A stretch of 64,000 nucleotides of DNA. Origin: Rhizobiales bacterium 63-22 (GTDB lineage Bacteria > Pseudomonadota > Alphaproteobacteria > Rhizobiales > Rhizobiaceae). The stretch spans positions 83,641 through 147,640 of the forward strand of contig MKVZ01000006.1 of assembly GCA_001898995.1 (NCBI GenBank), written 5' to 3'. Below the pieces are notes generated by a model, which saw only the letters and a program-made list of their open reading frames with translations, ran no database searches and was not told where the DNA came from. Both the position numbers and the translations under genes were made by a program. Of this stretch, positions 8,935 through 17,812 are shown in pieces (positions within the stretch are counted from its first letter, which is position 1; the number at the start of each line of letters is the position of its first letter).

Positions 8935-10085
8935 TCGTCTGCTCCCAGAACGAGGGCGACTGCCTCGCTCATCGTTGCGCCATTGCCGGTAACGAGAGCA
9001 AAACGCGGGTCCTTGATCTGCCGGCCTGCTGCGGTGCCGCGCAACTGGCGTACGGCTTCCACGACATGTGTCATGCCGCCTGCCAGATCAGGCTGGCCGT
9101 AGCCAAGCTGGCCGCCATGGGTGTTGAGCGGCCAATCACCCTCCGGCCCAAAATCGTGCGACCGCATGAACGCTCCGAACCCGCCGGGCGGGCAGATGCC
9201 GGAATCCTCCAGCGTGGTCGCCGTCATGATCGTATAGCAGTCGTAGAGCGACAAAAGGCTCATATCCCGCACCGTCAGACCGGCCCGCAAGAATGCGCGT
9301 GCCATCGACGGCTTGAGTGGTCCCGATGTCAGGTCCGGTGCCTGGCTGACGGCGCGATGGGTGATCTTTTCGCCAGCACCGAGAAGATGCACCGCCGGCG
9401 CGCCGAGTGTCTTGGCGCAAGCTGCCGAGGTGACGATCACTGCTTCCGCACCTGCAACCGGCATGACAATCTCGAAAAGGTGCAGCGGCGATGCGATGAT
9501 CGGCGACGCCAGAACATCCTCGACGCTGGCCGGCTGGCCGTGGAAGATGGCATACGGGTTGCGTTGTGCATTGGCCCGCGCCCAATGGGCAATCAACGCG
9601 AAATCCTCATCTGTCGAACCATAACGCGCCATATGCGCCTGCTTCAGCAGCGCATAGGAAATATTGGCCCCCGACGCGCCGAAGGGCACGTCGAATTCGC
9701 GGATCGGATTGCGGTTGGGGCTGCGCGGGGCTTCCGGGTTGCGGTGATTGCCGATGACGCAGAGTACCGTCTCGCACATGCCTGCTTCGATGGCCGCCGC
9801 CGCCCGCCAGATCATACCGGGTCCTGATGCCCCGCCGAGGTCGACCACGTTCGACATGGTCGGTTGCAGTCCCAGATATTCCGAAACGGTCGCCGGCACA
9901 TGCTGTGGCGTCTCGCCCACTTGCGGGCCGACCAGAAGGCCATCGATCGCGTCCTTCTCGAGCGCCGCGTCGGCCAATGCCAGCGCGGAAGCCCGCGCAA
10001 GCATGCCAAGCGTCGTTTCGCCCTCCGTCCGGCGAACGGGTTTCAGTGAACCCACACCGATCAGTGCTGCCTTGGACCGTGTCAA
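8931..10085 (-). CDS. Thiolase-like protein lacking the nucleophilic Cys (SCP2-thiolase/Ltp aldolase type)
   Basis: Thiolase-fold protein of 384 residues, normal for lipid-transfer/SCP2 thiolases. Where true thiolases carry the acyl-accepting Cys, this one reads DLGGASGPGM (about 82-91). The later YDCYTIM and NTHGGQLGYGQPD segments are those of the SCP2-type group. Loss of that Cys is typical of retro-aldolases such as Ltp2, which work with a DUF35 partner, and a DUF35 gene overlaps it by 4 nt. It also overlaps the synthetase gene by 4 nt. Predicted to cleave a beta-hydroxyacyl-CoA by retro-aldol reaction; the substrate is unknown. Confidence 0.82.
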   Translation of the reverse strand: MTRSKAALIGVGSLKPVRRTEGETTLGMLARASALALADAALEKDAIDGLLVGPQVGETPQHVPATVSEYLGLQPTMSNVVDLGGASGPGMIWRAAAAIEAGMCETVLCVIGNHRNPEAPRSPNRNPIREFDVPFGASGANISYALLKQAHMARYGSTDEDFALIAHWARANAQRNPYAIFHGQPASVEDVLASPIIASPLHLFEIVMPVAGAEAVIVTSAACAKTLGAPAVHLLGAGEKITHRAVSQAPDLTSGPLKPSMARAFLRAGLTVRDMSLLSLYDCYTIMTATTLEDSGICPPGGFGAFMRSHDFGPEGDWPLNTHGGQLGYGQPDLAGGMTHVVEAVRQLRGTAAGRQIKDPRFALVTGNGATMSEAVALVLGADE

Positions 10086-12022
10086 AGTGCCACCTTCGAC
10101 TGAAGCGTGGCGAAGGCAAGAAGGCTTGCCGGATTGGCCAGCGAGTTCCTGTTCTTGACTTCAAGACCGGACACGACCGCTTTCGCCGCCCCTTCAACCC
10201 GCTTGCCATTCAGCGTGTAGGGAATATCGGAAACCGTATAGATCGCCGCCGGCATGTGACGCGACGAACATTCGGCGCGCAGTGCGGTCCGGATTGCCCT
10301 GGCGAGTTCCGCATTCGCATGGCTGCCTTCCGCCATTTTCAGACAAAGGACAATTTCCTCGTCATTGCCTACGGGACGACCGAAGACGATGCAATCCTCG
10401 ATCTCTGCGAAGCGCTCGCAGACATTATAAATGTCGGCAGTGCCAATACGGACGCCACCGGGATTGAGTGTGAAATCCGAACGGCCGTGGATGACGGCGC
10501 TCCCATCGGCGTTCATCGTCGCGCGGTCGCCATGGGTCCAGATTTCGTTCCGGTCGGCAAAGTAGGTCTTGCGATAGCGTTCATCGCCATCCTCGCCCCA
10601 GAAAGTGAGCGGCATCGAGGGGAACGGCTCCGTGCAGACGAGTTCGCCCGCGCGACCGACAACCGGCGCGCCGCGCTCGTCGAGAACATTCACTGCCATG
10701 CCGAGCGCCTTGACCGTCAACATGCCGCGTCGAACCGGATGAAGCGGCGAGCCGAGCAGGAAACAGCCCATAATCTCCGTGCCGCCCGAAATGGAGGCAA
10801 AGCCCATGTCCGTCTTGATCGCGCTGTAAATCCAGTCGAACTGATATGGCGCGACCGGACTGCCGGCAGACATCAGCCAGCGCAGCGAGCTTAGATCGAA
10901 CGATTTGCCAGGCTCGAAACCATCGTCGGCCAGCGTTGCGAGATATTTCGGCGAGATGCCCAGGTGCGTCAGGCGCTCGCGTTCGACGATCCTCCAGAGC
11001 GGCGTGCAATCGGGCCCTGACTTCGTCTTCAGGATCGGCGCGCCGTCGTAAAGAACGAGAACCGCATCGCAGGCGAGCGCCGAAACGATCCAATGATACA
11101 TCATCCAGGCTGTGTTCGAATACCACAGCACGCGGTCGCCCGGACGGACATCACCGTGCAGCAAGTGTTCCTTCACCTGCTGGAGCAGGACGCCGCCAAC
11201 GCGATGCACGATGGCCTTCGGCTTGCCGGTCGTGCCGGAGGTGTAGAGAATGTAGACGGGTTCGTTGAAGCCGATGCGCCGGAACCCGAGGCCGCCAGGT
11301 GCTCCGAAATCCGCATAATCTGTCGCCGGTGCGACGCAGGAAAATCCTGCCTCGCCGACATGGACGACATGCTCAAGCCCTTCGAGACCGGCAATGATGC
11401 TGCCCAGCCGCTCCGTAATATCATGCGCCTTGCCGCCATAACGAAAGTGCGATTGGACGAAGACCACCTTGGGCCGCACTTGACCGATGCGGTCGAGAAT
11501 GGCCGCCGCGCCGAAGTCCGGCGAGCATGAGGTCCAGACCGCCCCAATGGAAGCCGTCGCCAGAAAAGTGACCAGATTCTCCAGTCGGTTCGGAAGGATT
11601 GTCGCGACGCGTTCCCCCTTTCCGACGCCTGCCTGTTTCAAGCCGGCGGCAACGCGGGCAACCTCACCACGCAACCAGTCTCGCGTGACCTCGCGGCGTC
11701 CACCCGCCTCGTCCGTCTCGATGACGCAAATGGCCTCGCCCGGCCCGCGCAGCAGGTTTTCCGCAAGATTGAGCTTGGCGTCAGGAAAGAAGGTCGCGCC
11801 CGTCATCCAGGCGTTCTGGAACGGCACGAAATCACGCTCCCCGATCTCGCCGGCAAGACCGGCAAAAGTCCAGACGGCGCGCCAGAACGCGCCCGGCTCG
11901 GAAATCGACCATCGATGAAGACCGTCGTAATCCTGCGGGTCGATACCCACCAATCGTGCAAACCGCGCCATTCCCGAACCACGCGACATGGCTTCGGGAG
12001 GGCTCCAGAGCGTTTCCGCCAT
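10082..12022 (-). CDS. Acetoacetyl-CoA synthetase family acyl-CoA ligase
   Basis: Adenylate-forming ligase of 646 residues, the usual length for acetoacetyl-CoA synthetase. It has the N-terminal ACAS_N-like region, the AMP motif YTSGTTGKPKAIVH (about 255-268), GGTEIMG, THGDRA and the catalytic lysine region TLNGKRVEG near the C-terminus. It would convert acetoacetate or another 3-oxo acid, with CoA and ATP, to the CoA thioester in the cytoplasm. First gene of the minus-strand operon and divergent from the true thiolase, so acetoacetyl-CoA could be split to two acetyl-CoA. Confidence 0.92.
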   Translation of the reverse strand: MAETLWSPPEAMSRGSGMARFARLVGIDPQDYDGLHRWSISEPGAFWRAVWTFAGLAGEIGERDFVPFQNAWMTGATFFPDAKLNLAENLLRGPGEAICVIETDEAGGRREVTRDWLRGEVARVAAGLKQAGVGKGERVATILPNRLENLVTFLATASIGAVWTSCSPDFGAAAILDRIGQVRPKVVFVQSHFRYGGKAHDITERLGSIIAGLEGLEHVVHVGEAGFSCVAPATDYADFGAPGGLGFRRIGFNEPVYILYTSGTTGKPKAIVHRVGGVLLQQVKEHLLHGDVRPGDRVLWYSNTAWMMYHWIVSALACDAVLVLYDGAPILKTKSGPDCTPLWRIVERERLTHLGISPKYLATLADDGFEPGKSFDLSSLRWLMSAGSPVAPYQFDWIYSAIKTDMGFASISGGTEIMGCFLLGSPLHPVRRGMLTVKALGMAVNVLDERGAPVVGRAGELVCTEPFPSMPLTFWGEDGDERYRKTYFADRNEIWTHGDRATMNADGSAVIHGRSDFTLNPGGVRIGTADIYNVCERFAEIEDCIVFGRPVGNDEEIVLCLKMAEGSHANAELARAIRTALRAECSSRHMPAAIYTVSDIPYTLNGKRVEGAAKAVVSGLEVKNRNSLANPASLLAFATLQSKVAL

Positions 12023-12095
12023 TTCGTCTTGTCCTCCTCCGGGTGGGCATGAAATTCAGGCGTCACCCTGCTTCACTTCGGACTATATTTTGAGT

Positions 12096-12118
12096 ATAAC
12101 CAGAATGTCAATATTCTG
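12096..12118. promoter_or_regulatory. Putative GntR operator in divergent synthetase/thiolase promoter
   Basis: ATAACCAGAATGTCA (12096-12110) continues into a dyad, AGAAT at 12102-12106 and ATTCT at 12112-12116. The same 15-mer, with two changes, lies in the SDR promoter at 5822-5836 on the other strand. It sits 73 nt from the synthetase start and about 35 nt from the thiolase start, suitable for control of both. Confidence 0.5.
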
Positions 12119-12145
12119 ATCATGACAAGAATTCTGGAGGCATGC

Positions 12146-13324
12146 ATGGCATCGGATGTGTTCATCGTCGCGGCGAAGCGATCGGCAATCGGGCGGCTGG
12201 GGGGCGCATTGTCAGACCTTTCGGCGGCCGATATCGGCGCGCGGGTCATCGCGCATCTCCTAAAGGAGGCCGATGTCGATCCCGCCGCCATCGATGAGGT
12301 CATCATTGGCCAGGTTCTGGCTGGCGGCGCGGGGCAGAATCCCGCCCGTCAGGCGTCGCTGCGCGGCGGATTGCCGGTAAATGTCCCCGCCTCGACCCTC
12401 AACATGGTTTGCGGCGCGGGACAGAAGTCCATTCACATGGCTGCGCAGGCCATCAAGGCCGGCGATGCGGACCTTATCCTCACAGGCGGTCAGGATTCTA
12501 TGAGCCGCGCCCCCCATATCGTTGAGAAAGCCCGCTTCGGCCAGAAGATGGGCGATATCTCCATGCGTGACATGATGGTGCTGGATGGGCTCTGGGACGC
12601 CTTCCACGATGTCCATATGGGCGTGACGGTCGAACAGATCGCACGACGCTTCCAGATCACACGTACTGAGCAGGACGAATTCGCGCTTGCCTCCCAGCAA
12701 AAGGCACTCGCCGCGCAGACGGCTGGACGATTCACCACAGAAATTGCACCCATTTCCCTGGAATCGCGAAAAGGTCGGCAGATTCTCGATGCCGACGAAC
12801 ATCCGCGTGAAACCACGCTGCGACACCTCTCCGCGATGCGTCCCGCCTTCGAGGCAAATGGAACGATTACCGCCGGAAACGCCTCGGGCCTCAACGATGG
12901 GGCTTCCGCCGTTCTTGTGGCGTCGGAAAAGCGGATGAATGAGCTCGGCCTGATGCCGTTGGCGAGGGTTGCCTCCTACGCAAGTTTCGGCATGGACCCC
13001 ATGGACATGGGACTGGCCCCGGCAGGCGCCGCGCGCGCCGCTCTCAGGATCGCGGGCTGGAGCGTAAATGATCTCGATGTAATGGAGGTCAACGAAGCCT
13101 TCGCGGCTCAGGCGATCGCAGTCCACAGGGAAATGAGGTGGGACCCCGCGCGCGCCAACCCGAACGGTGGAGCGATCGCACTCGGCCATCCGCTCGCCGC
13201 ATCCGGGAGCCGTATCGTCGTCTCGCTTGTGCATGAAATGGTCCGCTGCAAAGCAAAGCGTGGCTTGGCGACCTTGTGCATCGGCGGCGGGATGGGTGTT
13301 GCACTTTGCCTTGAACGGACCTGA
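12146..13324 (+). CDS. Acetyl-CoA acetyltransferase (thiolase)
   Basis: Biosynthetic/degradative thiolase of 392 residues, full length. The nucleophilic Cys is in NMVCGAGQKS (about 88-97); NEAFAAQA, GGAIALGHPLAASG (catalytic His) and CIGGGMG (second catalytic Cys) are all present. Start 12146 (MASDVFIVAAKR) follows GGAGG by 5 nt; an upstream in-frame ATG at 12122 would add eight residues but lies in the promoter region. Divergent from the acetoacetyl-CoA synthetase operon, and in contrast to that operon's Cys-less paralogue it should be a true thiolase. Confidence 0.95.
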   Translation: MASDVFIVAAKRSAIGRLGGALSDLSAADIGARVIAHLLKEADVDPAAIDEVIIGQVLAGGAGQNPARQASLRGGLPVNVPASTLNMVCGAGQKSIHMAAQAIKAGDADLILTGGQDSMSRAPHIVEKARFGQKMGDISMRDMMVLDGLWDAFHDVHMGVTVEQIARRFQITRTEQDEFALASQQKALAAQTAGRFTTEIAPISLESRKGRQILDADEHPRETTLRHLSAMRPAFEANGTITAGNASGLNDGASAVLVASEKRMNELGLMPLARVASYASFGMDPMDMGLAPAGAARAALRIAGWSVNDLDVMEVNEAFAAQAIAVHREMRWDPARANPNGGAIALGHPLAASGSRIVVSLVHEMVRCKAKRGLATLCIGGGMGVALCLERT

Positions 13325-13423
13325 GGAACTTTTGTGCCAACAGCACCAGATTTGAAGCGATGTAGTAGCAGATTGCTCGCTATAGAAATAATTTCCGCTT
13401 ATATTAGGCTCAGGACTGAGTGA

Positions 13424-13790
13424 TCAGAGCCAGAATATGACTGTCTCGGCGATGTATCTGGCGGAGAAGAATATAAGAACGTAGCGGTCGCACCGTGTCG
13501 CAACGCTCCGCCAGTCCTTGAGTTCGCGAAGGTGTTGAGCTGCCTCACCGTTGTACCATGTGCCTTCAGGGGCGTGGCGTCGATCATGATGCGTTGCGAT
13601 TTGGGTCCCTGGCCCCGCGAGCGTCGCTAAGATACAGTCAAAGACGACCAACCTGCTCCAGTGAATAAACCGATTACAGAGCGTCTTGTACGGGTCGGAG
13701 CCGGCAGGCGCATCCTCCCACTGCAGTCCGTTGCGGATCACGTAGACAATCCCGCTGAAGACGCGCCGGTCGTCGCCTCGCTATACGCCG
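13424..13790 (-). pseudogene. IS5-family transposase remnant
   Basis: The minus strand encodes an IS5/IS427-type transposase piece: RRVFSGIVYVIRNGLQW, then DAPAGSDPYKTLCNRF and a C-terminus DRYVLIFFSARYIAETVIFW. The frame is closed upstream by TAG, the first quarter is missing, and a large part of the middle including most DDE residues is deleted or out of frame. It abuts a Tn3-type fragment. Non-functional. Confidence 0.75.
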
Positions 13791-13804
13791 TGCGACGACG
13801 GGAA

Positions 13805-13985
13805 AAGTCAATCACGGCGACCTGTTTCTCGGAGGGCCGCCGCTTTGATGGCAGATCGCGGATACGGGCGTAAATCGATAGCCGAGAACGGCGCATTCGG
13901 CAAAGACATGGTCGGTGAAGCCGTCTGCGTCAACGAACTGCTCGTGGATATGCCGGTCGACGTCGTTCAGGAGCAGGTCGTGCGG
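13805..13985 (-). pseudogene. Tn3-family transposase (TnpA) fragment
   Basis: Minus-strand reading gives EQFVDADGFTDHVFAECAVL followed, after a frame change, by YARIRDLPSKRRP. These match the conserved TnpA stretch that normally reads like D-hydrophobic-x-GYTDHVF...LLGYxFAPRIRDLPSKRL. Only about 60 residues remain, with at least one frameshift. It is fused at one side to an IS5 fragment and at the other to a broken cls gene. Identity rests on this motif alone. Confidence 0.6.
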
Positions 13986-14940
13986 TAAAGAGGCGTGCAG
14001 TGCCGGGTGATGGTGGATGCATTGGGTTCACGCGCCTTCATCCGCGGAAAGCGCTGGAGACAGCTGCGCGAAGCGGGCGTGTCGCTCGTTGCAACGCTGA
14101 ACGACATTCCCCGTTTTGGGCACCTGGCCCTTGGGCGAGTCGATCTGCGCAAATATCGCAAGATCGTCATCATCGATAACGGCATAGCCTATTGTGGCAA
14201 CCAGAATTGTGCAGATCCGGCGTTCCGGATCAAGGCAAAATACGCGCCCTGGGTGGACATTTTCTCCCGGTGCGAAGGGCCGGTAGTGCGTCATGCGCAG
14301 TATTTGTTTTTGTGTACATGCATTGCTGAAACCGGCGAACCACTGGAGGGGCTGGCGGTCGCTCATCCCGCGCCAGAACACTTCCAGCCGGGAAGCATAG
14401 CGCAGATGTACGGTACCGGGCCGACGACCCCCGGGGAATGCGATATCCGATTCCTTGGTCGGCGCGATCTACGCCTCGCGCAAGGAACTCGTCATCACGA
14501 TACCCTATTTCGTGCCGGACGAAGCCGTCTTGCGCGCTTTATGCGCCGCGCCGCGCAGCGGTGTCGCGACGACGATCGTCTTTCCTGAGCGCAACGATTC
14601 GTGGTTCATGGAAAATACCAGCCGCAGTTGCTATGCGGACCTGCTCTCCAGTGGTGTAGATGTCTATGAATACCCGTTGGGACCGCTGCACACGAAATCG
14701 ATCACCATCGACGGTAAGATCGCGCTGGTGGGGTCGGCCAACATGGATCGGCGCAGTATGCAACTCAACTTCGAGAATAACATGCTGGTGGCAGATGAGA
14801 CGGTCGCTGCCGCTGTTCGAGCGCGACAACAGGGTTATCTCAGTGTTTCGAGGCCTGTCGCGCTCGACACCGTCAAGGCTTGGCCATTTCATGCACGTCT
14901 GGTGCAGAATGCGGTGGGCATGACGGCCCCGGTTCTCTGA
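13986..14940 (+). pseudogene. Cardiolipin synthase (cls) pseudogene, frameshifted and 5'-truncated
   Basis: Two PLD domains of a cardiolipin synthase are readable in two frames. The first (13986 to about 14435) starts RGVQCRVMVDALGSRAFIRG and includes DLRKYRKIVIIDNG, where the usual HxK histidine is a tyrosine. One extra base near 14436 shifts the frame; the second domain resumes as NAISDSLVGAIYASRKELV and contains LHTKSITIDGK and VGSANMDRRSM, the intact second HKD motif. The membrane N-terminus is gone and a stop precedes the remnant. Probably not functional, unless the second half is expressed alone from 14455. Confidence 0.8.
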
Positions 14941-15113
14941 CTATGAGCCGTCTGTAAGCGGTCATTTTGTCCATCTGATCTTGGACAACTTGACCATGTC
15001 TTGCCGGGGGTGGCCTATTTCACATTGAAATTGCGCGGCTTTTCATCTGGCGCGCCGATTGCGTTCCGTTTGAAGGGAACACGAATGTCCGGCTGAGACT
15101 TGGAACCTGGCAA

Positions 15114-15308
15114 ATGACAGTCCAACGGGATCGGCCGAACGAAGGGGAAAGCCGGTCCATGACAGAGACAACTGGACTCCACAAGATAGACGGAGCCGCC
15201 GAAGATGCGCACGAGTTCACCGCACGACTCCAAGCCGAAAACACGGAGTTGAAGGATCGTTTGCTGCGCGCCCTGGCTGATGCCGAAAACGTCCGGCGCC
15301 GCTCCTAA
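15114..15308 (+). pseudogene. GrpE N-terminal fragment
   Basis: The 64-residue frame ends in LQAENTELKDRLLRALADAE followed by NVRRRS and a stop. This is the signature of the long coiled-coil part of GrpE, the DnaK nucleotide-exchange factor. The C-terminal beta-domain is absent. With the broken cls upstream it appears to be a relic of a stress-tolerance gene cluster. A short expressed product is possible but would lack the DnaK-binding region. Confidence 0.6.
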
Positions 15309-15330
15309 CGGGATTTGAACGACATGCGCG

Positions 15331-15489
15331 AATAACCGTACTTCGGAAGGCTCGGGCGGCGCGACTGAAGCCAAACAGGATATCTCGTCGAAAAAACGCG
15401 AAGACAATTTCGCCGAGCAGGGCGAGACCGCCAATATTCGTGAAAACACCACCAACGCTGGCTATTTCTACGGGCGGCGGGTCAAATGA
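15331..15489 (+). pseudogene. Small conserved hydrophilic protein without a start codon
   Basis: The frame reads NNRTSEGSGGATEAKQDISS, then KKREDNFAEQGETANIREN, then TTNAGYFYGRRVK and a stop. It resembles a small protein I recall from Rhizobiales genomes (xxQGDTANIRQNTTNxGxxxGRRVK). A TGA precedes the remnant and no ATG, GTG or TTG lies before the conserved part, so the start is lost or an unusual codon is used. Function unknown. Confidence 0.45.
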
Positions 15490-15773
15490 ACTGCCGCTGA
15501 TCAGCAGAAGCCATCAGTGTGAATAACAAGGAATTTCGAGACGACCGTCGTCAGTATTGCGCAGCTTTCAAAGGATTTGCAGGCGTCGGCGCAGTTGGTC
15601 ATCAAAGGGCGGGGCCGATTCCGCAATCACCTGATCAGGGCTTGAGCGCCAATGATCTGCGTACCGGGAGACACGAAAGGCAAACGCGACCCCCGCACCA
15701 ATGACCGCAAATTTCTCGAGTGAATGCCCAGAGCCTGGGCACGCGCTCCATAGCGGTACCGCTTGAAGAGTCG

Positions 15774-15926
15774 CGCGGTCGGGTGGTCGCGGCATACAAT
15801 TTCGCCCGCCGGTTCAAGACCCTTCGGGGCCTCACACCGTATGAATATATCTGCACCGTCTGGACAAGGGAGCCCGAAAGATTCCGGCTCGATCCAATCC
15901 ATCAAATGCCGAGAATGAACAGCTAG
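15774..15926 (+). pseudogene. IS481/integrase-type transposase C-terminal fragment
   Basis: The last 50 codons read AAYNFARRFKTLRGLTPYEY, then CTVWTREPERFRLDPIHQMP and a stop, the typical C-terminus of IS481-family DDE integrases. Nothing of the catalytic core remains upstream. It marks the right edge of the degenerate region before the LysR gene. Confidence 0.65.
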
Positions 15927-16039
15927 CTAAAGACTTCGAACGAACCATCGCTTCCGTTGAAGCATGAGGCTTCATCGCAAGCATATGCATGCTCAAGCGC
16001 CGGCTCGCAAAATCTTGAAAACACAACGATCATTATGAT

Positions 16040-16966
16040 TCAGACACTCACCGAAATCCGTGCCCCCTCGTCAAGCCGGGCTATATCGGTAAAGTTGCGG
16101 ACGGACCGACTGCGATTGATGCGTTTCCAGACCAGAACCGTCGTGATCGAAAAATCCGGGTGATCGATAGGACGCGCTTGAATCCCGTCTCCGATTAAGC
16201 CCAGAAGGCTTTCGGGATAGACCGTTACGCCCAGGCCCGAGGCGACGAGTCCGAGAAGGCCGAGCGTGTTGCTGGCTTCGAACGAGGCACGCAAAGAGAT
16301 GCCGATACCGCCGAACATATCTTCAAGCCGGTGCCTGTATTCGCCCCATTCGGAAATGTCTCCGAGAATCAGCCGCATATCGGCGATCGACGCCGGCGCG
16401 ACGGTCTCCCTGACCAGAAAGCGGTGATCCGCGGGCATCAGCAGAAAGAGACGATCCCGGCTCAGCGTCACGGTATGGTAATCGGGATTATCGTAAGGCC
16501 CGATCATATAGCCGACGTCAATGTCATCGTTTGCGAGCGCAACCTTCTGCTTTTGCGTATGGAGGTAACGAAGCTCTAGCAGAACGTCGGGATAAATCCG
16601 CTCGAAGCGCCTGACGGCCCGCGGCATCAGACCCGGCGCGGCGAAGGACATGTATCCGATACGTACCTTGCCCCTGCGTCCCTCGGCAATAAGCGCGGCA
16701 TGATCGATGGCACTGCGATAATCGCTCAGCAGGCGTGTCGCGCTTTGATAGAATTCCAGGCCCGCAGGCGTCATCGCCACCTCGTGCGTCGTTCTTTCGA
16801 ACAGACGATAGCGAAGCTCCGCTTCCAACTTCTGGATACGGCGGCTGAGTGCGGATTGATCGACCCCCAGCCGCTCGGCGGCACGACGAAAATTCAGTTC
16901 CTGCCCCAGGACGAGGAACGAACGCAACAGACTGCTGTCCGGCAGATCACTCACGACATGGCCCAC
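16040..16966 (-). CDS. LysR-family transcriptional regulator
   Basis: Regulator of 308 residues. The N-terminal winged helix (about 8-68) includes NFRRAAERLGVDQSALSRR; the co-inducer domain follows from about residue 95. Start is a GTG at 16966, or GTG at 16954; no ATG fits. Divergent from the cysteine hydrolase gene with a 117 nt gap that holds a clear LysR-type dyad, so it most likely activates the hydrolase and transporter in response to their substrate. Confidence 0.92.
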   Translation of the reverse strand: MGHVVSDLPDSSLLRSFLVLGQELNFRRAAERLGVDQSALSRRIQKLEAELRYRLFERTTHEVAMTPAGLEFYQSATRLLSDYRSAIDHAALIAEGRRGKVRIGYMSFAAPGLMPRAVRRFERIYPDVLLELRYLHTQKQKVALANDDIDVGYMIGPYDNPDYHTVTLSRDRLFLLMPADHRFLVRETVAPASIADMRLILGDISEWGEYRHRLEDMFGGIGISLRASFEASNTLGLLGLVASGLGVTVYPESLLGLIGDGIQARPIDHPDFSITTVLVWKRINRSRSVRNFTDIARLDEGARISVSV

Positions 16967-16981
16967 GACATAAAATGACGG

Positions 16982-17000
16982 TGATGCATACTACGCATCA
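16982..17000. promoter_or_regulatory. LysR-type operator dyad
   Basis: TGATGC-N7-GCATCA is a perfect 6-bp inverted repeat in the divergent LysR/hydrolase gap and contains the T-N11-A pattern of LysR boxes. It is the only strong dyad in the gap. Confidence 0.55.
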
Positions 17001-17083
17001 AGAAAGGCCAAGTTGTCAATTCATAACGGTACCCGATTACTGCATCGTCATCCCGAAGCAACACTCCCAAGAGGATTACGATC

Positions 17084-17806
17084 ATGAGTGAAGTGGACGT
17101 CAAGGAACTCGACCGCCTGTTGCAGGAAGCGTTCGACACAGCCAGCAAACTATATAAGGAACGCGGTTTTCAGCGTCGCGTGGGTTTTGGCGTGCGCCCT
17201 GCGTTGGTCAGCGTCGATCTGGCCAACGCCTGGACCCGTCCGGGCAACCCTTTCACCTGCGATCAGGAGAAGATGAACAACGAGATCATCCCCGGCATGC
17301 AGAAGCTGCTCAAGGCTTTTCGCGCGTCGAAACTGCCGGTCGTCCATGTGACCACGGCCTATGAGATCACGGACCGCAACGCTCCCTTCACCGATATGGG
17401 TTTGTGGCATAACAAGATCCCGGTCGATGTGGTGGACCTGAAAAACAAGGATCTGTGGGCCATCGACAGCCGTATCGCACCCGTCGAAGGCGAATATACA
17501 TTGCTGAAAAAGCGCGCCTCGTCTTTCCATGGCACGGAACTGGCGGGCATACTGCGGGCCAACGGCGTGGACACTATTCTGGTCACCGGCGTGACCGCCT
17601 GCGCCTGCGTGCGTCAGACGCTCTGCGACGGCATTGCCGACGGCTTCCGCACCATCGCGGTCAAGGAAGCGATCGGCGACCGCGTGCCGGGCGCCGTGGC
17701 CTGGAATCTGTTCGACATCGACGCCAAGTTCGGCGACGTCCACACCGTCGATGAATGCGTGGCCTATGTAGAAAGTCTCGCCACGCGCAAGGTCGCAGCG
17801 GAATAA
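17084..17806 (+). CDS. Isochorismatase-family cysteine hydrolase (N-carbamoylsarcosine amidase-like)
   Basis: Cytosolic amidohydrolase of 240 residues. The Asp-Lys-Cys triad is visible as ALVSVDLANAW (D45), LLKKRASSF (K143) and TGVTACACV (C175), closely matching the spacing in N-carbamoylsarcosine amidase. The N-terminal extension of about 35 residues is as in that subgroup. It is divergent from LysR and followed, after a hairpin, by an MHS transporter that may import its substrate. Candidate substrates are N-carbamoyl amino acids or other small amides such as maleamate; the sequence does not decide. Confidence 0.85.
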   Translation: MSEVDVKELDRLLQEAFDTASKLYKERGFQRRVGFGVRPALVSVDLANAWTRPGNPFTCDQEKMNNEIIPGMQKLLKAFRASKLPVVHVTTAYEITDRNAPFTDMGLWHNKIPVDVVDLKNKDLWAIDSRIAPVEGEYTLLKKRASSFHGTELAGILRANGVDTILVTGVTACACVRQTLCDGIADGFRTIAVKEAIGDRVPGAVAWNLFDIDAKFGDVHTVDECVAYVESLATRKVAAE

Positions 17807-17812
17807 GTCAAG

